The notes beneath the pieces are model-generated. The model did no database searches and had not been told where the DNA came from. It saw only the letters and a list, made by a program, of their open reading frames with translations. DNA of 21,445 nucleotides from an uncultured Ruminococcus sp. (GTDB lineage Bacteria; Bacillota; Clostridia; Oscillospirales; Ruminococcaceae), in the NCBI GenBank assembly GCA_946537565.1, contig CAMNFW010000005.1, forward strand, positions 1 to 21,445, in the 5' to 3' direction. Every line of letters starts with the position of its first letter. The first letter of the stretch is position 1. The position numbers and the translations under genes are program-made. Positions 9,316 to 16,803 of this stretch are shown one piece after another.

Positions 9316-10665
9316 TCAGTTCTCCGGCGGTGTACTGTATTCCGGGTTTGAGAATCTTGTGAACTGACCGTCCCAGATCAATTCAACGCTGCCGGTCTCG
9401 CCGTGTCTGTTTTTAGCAACAATACACTCCGAGACATTCGGACGCTGACTTTCCTTATTATAATAAGCCTCACGGTAGAGGAAAAGAACGATGTCGGCAT
9501 CCTGTTCGATAGAACCGGATTCACGGAGGTCAGAAAGCTGCGGCCGTTTATCATTTCTTCCTTCAACAGCACGGGAGAGCTGGGACAGTAAAATGACAGG
9601 AACATTCAGTTCCTTAGCCATTATCTTGATCTGTCTTGTGATCTCGGAAATTACAGTAACACGGTTATCAGAGCGGGAAGTAGACTCCATGAGCTGGAGA
9701 TAGTCAATGATGATAAGACCGGGATTTTTGATTCTTCTGAGCTTAGCTTTCATTTGCTGAACGGTCATACCGGCGGTATCGTCGATATACATATGGAGCG
9801 TACTCAGCATAGCAGCGCTGGTGGCGAGTCTGCCCCACTCTTCACCCTGGATCCTGCCGGTTCTCAGTGCGCTGGATTCGATGAGAGCCTCAGTGGAGAG
9901 CAGACGGGTAGCCAGCTGTTCCTTTGACATTTCCAGGTTAAAAACCACAACTTCTGAATCGCCTCGTCTTGCTACATTTGAAGCAATATTCATAGCGAAA
10001 GAGGTTTTACCCATACCAGGACGGGCAGCGATAATAATAAGGTCAGATCTATTGAGACCGGTGGTTATAGTATCGAGACTGGAGAAGCCGGTTTTAGCTC
10101 CGATGTATTTTTCTCTGTCCTCGCCGGCGAGTTTACCGAGTCTGTCATAGGCTTCGAGAACAGCGTCAGCGATAGGCACAAGACCTTTGATATCCTTATC
10201 CTGGCGGATATTATAGATTTTCTGTTCAGTGGCATCGAGAAGCTGCTGGGGGTCACTTTCGCCGGCAGCTATCTCATCGAGAATTTCCTGAGCCACATAA
10301 CCGAGGCTTCTAATCAGGTACTTATCAGCAACGATCTTGCAATAGCTTTCCACATTTGAGGTAGTAGGGAGGGTGTTTGCGATCTCAGCGAGATAACGTT
10401 TTCCCTCAGCCGGACTATCAAATATAGGCAATGCAGTGATCTCGTCCAGGACCGTGACAACATCTACAGCTCTATTTGCGGTGAACATACGGAGAATAGC
10501 GCCGTAAATAGCCTTATGCTGCTCGCTGTAGAAATAATCAGGCTTGATTTTTTCTATGACAAGCGGCAGCACATTAGGGTCAGAGAGAATAGAGCCAATA
10601 ACGGATTGTTCAGCTTCGATGTTGTGTGGAAGAACGAGACCGGGCAGTGAAGGTGAATTATCCAT
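9316..10665 (-). CDS. dnaB: Replicative DNA helicase DnaB
   Basis: 449 aa (the dnaC gene in Bacillus naming). It is the hexameric 5'-3' helicase that unwinds DNA at the replication fork and recruits primase. The N-terminal domain starts at PHNIEAEQSVIGS (13-25). The RecA-like C-terminal domain carries Walker A ARPGMGKT (214-221), the FNLEMS segment (242-247), Walker B IIIDYLQ (318-324), LSQLSRAVEGR (360-370) and DLRESGSIEQDAD (379-391). There is no intein. The start codon overlaps the rplI stop by one base (TAATG). rplI-dnaB adjacency with gdpP upstream is a well-known Firmicute order. tilS follows after 1 nt, a less usual junction. Confidence 0.97.
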   Translation of the reverse strand: MDNSPSLPGLVLPHNIEAEQSVIGSILSDPNVLPLVIEKIKPDYFYSEQHKAIYGAILRMFTANRAVDVVTVLDEITALPIFDSPAEGKRYLAEIANTLPTTSNVESYCKIVADKYLIRSLGYVAQEILDEIAAGESDPQQLLDATEQKIYNIRQDKDIKGLVPIADAVLEAYDRLGKLAGEDREKYIGAKTGFSSLDTITTGLNRSDLIIIAARPGMGKTSFAMNIASNVARRGDSEVVVFNLEMSKEQLATRLLSTEALIESSALRTGRIQGEEWGRLATSAAMLSTLHMYIDDTAGMTVQQMKAKLRRIKNPGLIIIDYLQLMESTSRSDNRVTVISEITRQIKIMAKELNVPVILLSQLSRAVEGRNDKRPQLSDLRESGSIEQDADIVLFLYREAYYNKESQRPNVSECIVAKNRHGETGSVELIWDGQFTRFSNPEYSTPPEN

Positions 10666-11111
10666 TATTCTTCAACAACCTCAATATCCACATTTTCGGA
10701 GATACCGGTATAGAACTTTACAGCGGCGGTATATGAGCCGAAATTTTTGATATCGGTATTGAGAGTGATCTTCTTTTTGTCAACCTTAACACCCAACTGG
10801 GAGTCAAGAGCATCAGCTACATTAGCTGGAGTAACTGAACCGAAAAGGCGGCTGTTAGAGCCAGCTTTAGCCTTGATGATGACTTTTTTGCCTTTTACCT
10901 TAGCAGCAGCCTCAGAAGCAGCCTGTTTTTCCACATCAATTTTATGCTGAGCGGAAGCCTGCTGATTCTGGAGGTTATTCATATTAGAAGGAGTAGCTTC
11001 AACGGCGAGACCCTTAGGAAGGAGCATATTTCTTGCATAACCGTCGGCTACATTTTTAACCTCACCTTTTTTTCCTGAACCTTTAACGTCCTGTAAAAAA
11101 ATAACTTTCAT
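10665..11111 (-). CDS. rplI: 50S ribosomal protein bL9
   Basis: 148 aa, standard length. The N-terminal rRNA-binding domain has the signature [20 protein letters not shown] (13-32). A lysine/alanine-rich connecting helix (about 45-75) and the C-terminal domain (about 80-148) follow. bL9 binds domain V of 23S rRNA at the base of the L1 stalk and helps keep reading frame. The ATG is preceded by AAAGGA about 9 nt upstream. The last base of its TAA is the first base of the dnaB ATG. A 183-nt gap separates it from gdpP, so a separate promoter is possible, although I found no good one. Confidence 0.97.
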   Translation of the reverse strand: MKVIFLQDVKGSGKKGEVKNVADGYARNMLLPKGLAVEATPSNMNNLQNQQASAQHKIDVEKQAASEAAAKVKGKKVIIKAKAGSNSRLFGSVTPANVADALDSQLGVKVDKKKITLNTDIKNFGSYTAAVKFYTGISENVDIEVVEE

Positions 11112-11294
11112 ATCAATTATCCTTTCAATTATATTAATTCATAATTTCTGATTTATAGTTATTGGTTTGATTTATCAGCACAGTAAAAAAGCGGGTATCA
11201 TGGTATATGATAAAACGGGCAGATATGGGTGCTGAGTAATGTAAAAAACATTGCTGAAGAGAGAAACCGCAGTTATAGATTATGGATTACAAAT
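11112..11294 (-). other. gdpP-rplI intergenic region
   Basis: No coding potential seen. It contains two small hairpins: TATCAT/ATGATA at 11196-11212 and AATGT/ACATT around an A5 loop at 11238-11252. A TATAAT lies just before the rplI Shine-Dalgarno (in TTAATATAATTG) but has no -35 and would give almost no leader. No GC-rich stem followed by a T-run is present, so read-through from gdpP into rplI is likely. Confidence 0.5.
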
Positions 11295-13283
11295 TTATTT
11301 AACTTTTATTTTTTCGGCAACATCACTGCTTCGGTGGTCGATAGCAGCTGTAAGTAATTTCTGAGCCTCTTCAAAAGAAACTCCTTCAAGCTGTGCTGCA
11401 GCCATAGACTGATGACCGCCGCCGCCCAGCTCTTCCATAATGACCTGAACGTTCACTGCGCCGAATGAACGGGCAGAGATATTGACCGTGCTGCCGGTTT
11501 TATACAGCACAAAGGAGGCATCGACATCTGATACGCCCAGCAGTTCATCAGCAGCCTGCGGAGCAACAATTCTGATATCATCGGATTTAAAGTCAGCAAC
11601 AGCTATAGCGCAGTTGTTATGGAGCTTAGCGGAGGCGACTATCTGAGTTCTTCGTCTGTAGGAATCCAGTGAATTGGAGAACAGAAGCTTGACAGCAACT
11701 GTATCAGCTCCCAGTTTTTTCAGGTAAGCAGCAGCCTCAAAGGTACGCACACCGGTTCTCATCACGAAGTTTTTGGTATCCAGCATGATACCGGAGAGCA
11801 GAGCATCAGCATAAACCGAAGCGATTTTTTCTTCAGCCGGATACTGGAAATACTGGATAATTTCGGTGACCATTTCGCAGGCAGATGAAGCATAGGGTTC
11901 ATGGTGGAAGATAACAGCATTGTCAATAAAATTAACTGTTTTTCTATGGTGGTCGATAACAACAACAGATTTAGCCTTGTCATAAAGCTCACGGCTTTCG
12001 ATGAAGTCCTTGTTATGTGTATCAACAACGATCAGAAGATCATTTTGTTCGATCATAGAAACAGCGGCGGAGGGAGTAATAAAAAGGTCTGAATTGGTTT
12101 TTTTCTCTACTCTGTCGATCAGCTGAGGGGAGAGGCTTTTATTTCTGTCCACAGCGATGTGAACTTCCTTGCCCAGCAGTTTAACGGCACCGGCGATACC
12201 GCAGGCAGCTCCCACAGAATCCAGGTCACCGAAGCGATGCCCCATAAGGAAGATCTTACCGGAGCTGCTAATGAGATCCTGGAGAGCGTTAGCAATGATA
12301 CGGGATTTTGAACGGGACATTTTTTCAACGCCCTTAGAACCACCGCCGAAGAATCTATAACCGTTCTCAGTTTTGACAACAGCCTGATCGCCGCCTCTTC
12401 CAAGCGCCATATCAAGGCATTGACGGGCGATTTTTTCGCTTTCGGCGAGGGTAGAAGCGCCCTGTCCCACACCGATAGAGAAGGTGAGGGGATATTTTGA
12501 AGCGATGATGATATTTCTTGCCTCGTCGAGTATTTTGAATTTTTCGCTGATAATGAGTTCGAGCCAGCTGTTTTCGATGACGGCGAAGAAGGTATTGGAA
12601 GAAGTTTTTTTGATGAAGCCGTTGGTGCCGTTCATGAAATTTTCGATAAGCTTTTCAGTTTCGACAGAGACCTGAGCTTTTTCGCTTTCCTTGGCATTCT
12701 GGAGAATTTCGTCATAGTTGTCGATAGTGAGAATGACCACATTTGGGCGGGAGTCCTCGGATTGTTTTTTAAGGGTGAGATAAGAGGTCTCGTCGTGAAA
12801 ATAGATAATGAGGAAAGAAAGACCGTTCTCGTTGAATTTTTCGCCGGTCACACGGTAGGTATAGCCGCTTATATGGCAATAGCTGAAGCCCTCACGCTCC
12901 AACATATCAAGATCAGCTTTGACATAGCCTTCAAAGTCCAGACCATAGACATCTGAGCCCAGGCTGATTTTTTCGCTGAAGGTCTGATTGTACCAGACGA
13001 AGCGTTTTTTGTCGTCAATAACAGCCACAGGTGCTGGCAGGAAATTCATATAATCTGCGGCAGAACTTTCCAGGTGGGAATTCATTTTTGAGATATGCCG
13101 CATAGCATTTTTTGAATAATAAACCGAAAGGATAATGAGGGCTGCAAAAAGTACAGCCGAACCGGCAAGCAGAATAGTGCCGCAGGTATTGTTATAATAA
13201 TAAACAAGAAGACTGCCGGCAATTGAATTCAGCAAAAGCACAGCCAGCAGAGAAAAAAACACTGCCGGGAATTTTGGCTTCAT
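11295..13283 (-). CDS. gdpP: c-di-AMP phosphodiesterase GdpP (DHH-DHHA1)
   Basis: 662 aa, full length for GdpP. It hydrolyses the second messenger c-di-AMP, which controls potassium and osmolyte balance and cell-wall stress, at the membrane. Order: two membrane helices (about 7-28 and 35-56), a PAS-like sensor domain (about 80-170), a degenerate GGDEF domain without the GGDEF motif (about 180-310), the DHH domain with GHRFGDLDS (His349, Asp353, Asp355), Asp421 in VVDTHN, DHH at 445-447 and Asp502, then DHHA1 with GGGGH at 620-624. All metal-binding residues are present. The ATG has a strong AAGGAGG 11 nt upstream. It lies 57 nt after rnjA with no terminator and 183 nt before rplI. Confidence 0.96.
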   Translation of the reverse strand: MKPKFPAVFFSLLAVLLLNSIAGSLLVYYYNNTCGTILLAGSAVLFAALIILSVYYSKNAMRHISKMNSHLESSAADYMNFLPAPVAVIDDKKRFVWYNQTFSEKISLGSDVYGLDFEGYVKADLDMLEREGFSYCHISGYTYRVTGEKFNENGLSFLIIYFHDETSYLTLKKQSEDSRPNVVILTIDNYDEILQNAKESEKAQVSVETEKLIENFMNGTNGFIKKTSSNTFFAVIENSWLELIISEKFKILDEARNIIIASKYPLTFSIGVGQGASTLAESEKIARQCLDMALGRGGDQAVVKTENGYRFFGGGSKGVEKMSRSKSRIIANALQDLISSSGKIFLMGHRFGDLDSVGAACGIAGAVKLLGKEVHIAVDRNKSLSPQLIDRVEKKTNSDLFITPSAAVSMIEQNDLLIVVDTHNKDFIESRELYDKAKSVVVIDHHRKTVNFIDNAVIFHHEPYASSACEMVTEIIQYFQYPAEEKIASVYADALLSGIMLDTKNFVMRTGVRTFEAAAYLKKLGADTVAVKLLFSNSLDSYRRRTQIVASAKLHNNCAIAVADFKSDDIRIVAPQAADELLGVSDVDASFVLYKTGSTVNISARSFGAVNVQVIMEELGGGGHQSMAAAQLEGVSFEEAQKLLTAAIDHRSSDVAEKIKVK

Positions 13284-13340
13284 TTTTTACAGTGCCTCCT
13301 TTCGGTTTTGTTGAAAATATCAATATGAAGCGTTGAGATA

Positions 13341-15155
13341 TCAGGTTTCCATGATAATAGGCAGGATCATGGGGCTGCGCTTAGTTTTCTGATAGATATA
13401 ATCAGAGAGAGCGTCCCTGAGTTTACCCTTAAGGGTGTTCCATTCTTTCAGCTCAGCATATGAGCAGCTGTCGAGGGTGCTGTTAAGGATAGCCTTAGCC
13501 TCGTCCATAAGCTCTTCGGACTCACGGACATAAACAAATCCACGGGAGATTATATCTGGTCCGGCAATGACCTCATTTGTTGCACGTTCGATGCCTATGA
13601 CAATTATAATAAGACCATCCTGAGCCAGGTGTTTTCTGTCACGGAGAACGATAGAGCCTACATCGCCCACTCCGAGACCGTCAACAAGTACACGACCTGA
13701 GGGAACCTGTGACACTACCTTCATGGTAAGACCGTCGGTTTCGATAACATTACCGATCTCTGCGATAATTATATTCTCTTTTGGCAGACCCATTTGAATT
13801 CCCAGATCTGCGTGTTTTTTCAGGTGTTTATATTCACCGTGAACAGGAATGAAGAATTTAGGCTTAGTGAGAGCCAGCATGAGCTTCAGTTCTTCCTGAC
13901 AGGCATGACCTGAAACGTGGACCTCATACATTGCCTCATAAACGACCTCAGCGCCGGATTTCATCAGTTCATTGACAACTCTTGTCACATATTTTTCATT
14001 GCCTGGGATAGGAGTTGCAGAGATTATAATGAAGTCCATTGGAGTGATGTTAACTTTTTTATGATCGTTCATAGCCATTCTGGTCAGTGCTGACATAGGC
14101 TCACCTTGACTGCCGGTGGTTATGAGCACGATGCGTTCATTCTCATATCGGTTCATAAGTTCGATGTCTATGATAACACCGTCCGGAACATCGAGGTAAC
14201 CCAGTTCAATGGCGGTGTTTATAACATTGATCATACTTCTTCCGAATATAGCGACTTTTCTGTTATAGCGGACAGCGCAGTTAATGATCTGCTGTACCCT
14301 GTGGATATTTGAAGAGAAGGTGGCGATGATAATACGCTTGCCCTCGCCTTTTTTGAAGAGCCTGTCGAAGGATTCACCGACAGTGCGTTCAGAGTGGGTA
14401 TAGCCTGGTCTTTCGGCATTAGTAGAGTCAGCCATAAGAGCGAGGACACCCTTGCTGCCCAGCTCACCGAAACGTGCAAGGTCGATGATCTTGCCGTCTA
14501 TAGGTGAATAGTCAACCTTAAAGTCACCGGTATGAACAATGACACCGGCGGGGGTATGGATAGCCATACCTACGGAATCGGGGATAGAGTGGTTGACCTT
14601 GATGAATTCAACAGCCATACATCCCATTTTCACGGTCTTTTTCGGCTCAACGATATTGAGCTGGACTTTGCCGAAGAGACCCTGTTCACGGAGCTTGCCT
14701 TCGATAAGACCGATCGTCAGCCTTGTGGCATATACAGGCACATTGACTTTTTTAAGGAGATAAGCCAGACCGCCGATATGATCCTCGTGGCCGTGAGTAA
14801 TAACGATACCTCTGATCTTGTCGGCATTTCTTTCAACATAAGTAAAGTCCGGGATAACTATGTCAACACCGGGCATATCAGCATCCGGGAAGGCGAGACC
14901 GCAGTCGAGAATGAACATATCGTTTGAACATTCAAACACGTTCATATTTTTGCCGATCTCATTGAGACCGCCCAGGGGTATGATTCTGACTGGGGTACGT
15001 TTTACTTCCTTAGGCTGACGGGATTTTTTCACCTTTTCAGCAGGAACATCTGCGGCAGTATCCGCAGCTTTTTTGCGGCTGGATTTTTTTGCAGGCGCAG
15101 CAATGCTTCCGGCAGCTGATCTGCGGACTTTTTTTGTGGTTTCTTTTTCGTTCAC
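13341..15155 (-). CDS. rnjA: Ribonuclease J
   Basis: 604 aa from GTG at 15155, preferred over GTG at 15167 because GAGG of the upstream GTGAGG lies 6 nt before it. RNase J is a metallo-beta-lactamase/beta-CASP nuclease with 5'-3' exo- and endonuclease activity in mRNA decay and RNA maturation. Seen: RIIPLGGLNEIGKN at the start of the core, the zinc motif HGHEDHIGG (121-129), GYTHSE in the beta-CASP region, TTGSQGEP, HVSGHA and FIPVHGEYKHL. About 52 N-terminal residues are lysine/alanine/serine-rich and probably disordered, more than in Bacillus RNase J1. It is the first gene of the cluster, about 283 nt downstream of a consensus promoter start, and gdpP follows after 57 nt. Confidence 0.95.
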   Translation of the reverse strand: MNEKETTKKVRRSAAGSIAAPAKKSSRKKAADTAADVPAEKVKKSRQPKEVKRTPVRIIPLGGLNEIGKNMNVFECSNDMFILDCGLAFPDADMPGVDIVIPDFTYVERNADKIRGIVITHGHEDHIGGLAYLLKKVNVPVYATRLTIGLIEGKLREQGLFGKVQLNIVEPKKTVKMGCMAVEFIKVNHSIPDSVGMAIHTPAGVIVHTGDFKVDYSPIDGKIIDLARFGELGSKGVLALMADSTNAERPGYTHSERTVGESFDRLFKKGEGKRIIIATFSSNIHRVQQIINCAVRYNRKVAIFGRSMINVINTAIELGYLDVPDGVIIDIELMNRYENERIVLITTGSQGEPMSALTRMAMNDHKKVNITPMDFIIISATPIPGNEKYVTRVVNELMKSGAEVVYEAMYEVHVSGHACQEELKLMLALTKPKFFIPVHGEYKHLKKHADLGIQMGLPKENIIIAEIGNVIETDGLTMKVVSQVPSGRVLVDGLGVGDVGSIVLRDRKHLAQDGLIIIVIGIERATNEVIAGPDIISRGFVYVRESEELMDEAKAILNSTLDSCSYAELKEWNTLKGKLRDALSDYIYQKTKRSPMILPIIMET

Positions 15156-15438
15156 TAAAAACCTCACTTTCAGTTTTACTGGACAGGCTGAGAGAAGTTG
15201 GAGCCTATCCTTATGACGGGTGGTGAATGGAGACTCAGGGAGGTCAGCACAGATACATCGGATTGAATAGACGACAGCTGATTTATACTGAGCCGGTAAA
15301 ATGCTCTGTTAAAAGGGGACAGAGACTTTTTTAAAAAATATATCTTAATGACTGTTCAGCAGTCAATAAAGCCTTTGGTCTTAAACTGATAACATGAATC
15401 GTTGTATACGCAAATAAAACTGCATAAAATATTAATAT
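15156..15438 (-). other. Long 5' leader of rnjA (no gene)
   Basis: Gene-free stretch between rnjA and its promoter. On the minus strand it contains hairpins GACTG-N5-CAGTC (15364-15350) and CTCTGT-N9-ACAGAG (15324-15304). Its last 90 nt are pyrimidine-rich, with ACCTCCC that could pair with the GAGGT Shine-Dalgarno of rnjA. A 14-codon ORF (15425-15381) starts soon after the transcription start but has no ribosome-binding site. I do not recognise a known riboswitch. Self-control by RNase J is a possibility only. Confidence 0.5.
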
Positions 15439-15444
15439 ACTATT

Positions 15445-15473
15445 ATTATACAAAAGCTGGAGCGATATGTCAA
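15445..15473 (-). promoter_or_regulatory. Consensus sigma-A promoter for the rnjA-gdpP-rplI-dnaB-tilS-ftsH cluster
   Basis: On the minus strand: TTGACA (15473-15468), exactly 17 nt, TATAAT (15450-15445), a perfect match to both consensus boxes. Transcription would begin near 15438. It lies between the stop of the phosphohexomutase-like gene (15560) and rnjA, so the cluster has its own strong promoter. Confidence 0.9.
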
Positions 15474-15477
15474 TACT

Positions 15478-15503
15478 AAAAAAACAATGTTTTCAGAATT
15501 GTT
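15478..15503 (-). terminator. Weak terminator candidate upstream of the rnjA promoter
   Basis: On the minus strand AACAAT-N9-ATTGTT is followed by a run of T (seven T counting the end of the stem). The stem is only 6 bp and AT-rich, so termination would be weak. It is placed right after the phosphohexomutase-like gene and just before the next promoter, where a terminator would be expected. Confidence 0.35.
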
Positions 15504-15559
15504 AAATTTCCACAGCAATGAAAAAAGGTGACATTATATAGTTTGTAATTGATAACATA

Positions 15560-16645
15560 TCAGGAGTTCGGCTGAAGTCTGGCAGTCCATATCCTGCAAA
15601 GCTCAGCGGCAGTTTCCATTGAGTAAGCCTGGGCGGTCAGGGAAATACGCTGCCTGCCGCTTCGGGAGACAATGATCCGCCCATTTTTATCGGGAATAAC
15701 AGTATCCTCCGGCAGCTTATCCAGGACGGAAAAAACAATTTCCCGGCGCACAGAGCGGAAGTCCGGCATCTGGCTTATGATATTGAAAAAGAGCTGCCGC
15801 CGGGAAGCAAGCTGACAGCAGAGATAGAGCATATCATGGAGATAGCGCTGTTCAAGAGCTTGTCTGGGTGCCGGGGAAGCGGAGCTGAAAGGTATAGCTT
15901 TTCTGTTGAAACTGGTTAAAATCTCGTCAGCGCAGCAGTGAAAATTCTCCGGCAGATAGATCTCACTGCCTTTGTCCGTAAGCATAACAGCACCGGCTAA
16001 GATAAGCTTATCCTGTGGGATATAGCCATAATTCAAGGAATAAGCATTGACTTTTTGTCCGTTGTCGGAAACCTGAAAAACCAGCTCCTCGTCATTTTCA
16101 TTAAAAAAATTAAGCCAGAGAGAGCGCATAGCTTTGCTTCCGCAGCTTACTCCGGCAGGTAGTTTGCTGTTATGATCAGGTATTGAATCCGCAATATTAC
16201 TGGTGTAAATGCAGCTGAAAGAGGTAACAGTGTGTATTCTTCCGCATTTTCCTGAGACAGGTGCAGGGGCTGAGGAAAGGAGTTTTCTCAGCATATCCCT
16301 GTTCATGACCTCGCCGCAGCTTCCGAAAAATGAAAACGTAAGTCCCTGACCGCCTACAAATATACCGCAGTCACATCCCAGCAGCGGAATGCTGAAACGA
16401 AAAGACTGCATTTCTGTGTTGTCACAAAGATATACGGTTATTCCGGCTTCCGAGATTCCGCAGCAGAGGGCATATACAATATTCAGCCGCCTGAAGGCTT
16501 CACAGCCAACGCATATCCTCCTGAAATTTCCGGCTATGCACCGTCCAAATTCAGATGCTTCCTTAGAACTTACCGCAGCCTCAGATACTGCCTCACAGCA
16601 GCTGTCACGAAAACTAAAAAAATTATTTTCTCCTAAATATCCCAT
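15560..16645 (-). CDS. Degenerate alpha-D-phosphohexomutase-like protein (probable pseudoenzyme), cysteine-rich
   Basis: 361 aa, about 80-90 shorter than GlmM/PMM/PGM. I recognise the fold, not a named gene. Residues about 27-125 follow domain 1 of phosphohexomutases (a helix like ELA-x-x-GR, an IGRDTR-like strand reading VGCEAF, then an alternating helix-strand pattern), but where the catalytic ASHNP serine loop should be there is a shortened GGQGLTFSFFG. Domain 2 is shortened, and its metal loop DGDR reads DNGQK. The C-terminal part matches well: DMLYLCCQLASRRQLFFNIISQ resembles the helix before the last domain, and GRIIVSRSGRQRISLTAQA sits where the phosphate loop RPSGTEP should be. All three active-site loops are thus altered, so mutase activity is unlikely. 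It has about 19 cysteines (5%), several as CC pairs, and no membrane segment. AGGAGG lies 6 nt before the ATG. alsT-type gene upstream, rnjA promoter downstream. Confidence 0.65.
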   Translation of the reverse strand: MGYLGENNFFSFRDSCCEAVSEAAVSSKEASEFGRCIAGNFRRICVGCEAFRRLNIVYALCCGISEAGITVYLCDNTEMQSFRFSIPLLGCDCGIFVGGQGLTFSFFGSCGEVMNRDMLRKLLSSAPAPVSGKCGRIHTVTSFSCIYTSNIADSIPDHNSKLPAGVSCGSKAMRSLWLNFFNENDEELVFQVSDNGQKVNAYSLNYGYIPQDKLILAGAVMLTDKGSEIYLPENFHCCADEILTSFNRKAIPFSSASPAPRQALEQRYLHDMLYLCCQLASRRQLFFNIISQMPDFRSVRREIVFSVLDKLPEDTVIPDKNGRIIVSRSGRQRISLTAQAYSMETAAELCRIWTARLQPNS

Positions 16646-16679
16646 GATAAACCTCCTGTGGTTTTTATTTTATCATGGG
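16641..16679 (-). promoter_or_regulatory. Hairpin burying the start codon of the phosphohexomutase-like gene
   Basis: An 11-bp perfect inverted repeat, CCCATGATAAA and TTTATCATGGG, with a 17-nt loop. In the minus-strand mRNA the start codon lies inside the 3' arm and the AGGAGG Shine-Dalgarno is in the loop. The 5' arm carries its own ATG that opens a 3-codon ORF ending in TAA. The geometry suits translational control (RNA thermometer- or protein-dependent). A DNA-binding operator is the alternative. Confidence 0.5.
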
Positions 16680-16803
16680 CAGTTCACAGGTTCTTATTCA
16701 AAGGCAGCTGCTGGTGAAAATGTCGAATTACTGCCTGATATGTTGAATGAGAAGGACTTGTTTATGATAAGGTCACATATAAGTAAAAAGAATGATAAAG
16801 TCT

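Noticed and set aside
15381..15425. 14-codon leader peptide in the rnjA leader
   Set aside because: No ribosome-binding site and no run of a single amino acid's codons to suggest attenuation; kept only as a note.
15560..16645. Active phosphomannomutase or phosphoglucosamine mutase
   Set aside because: The catalytic serine, metal-binding aspartates and phosphate-binding SGT loop are all missing at the expected positions.
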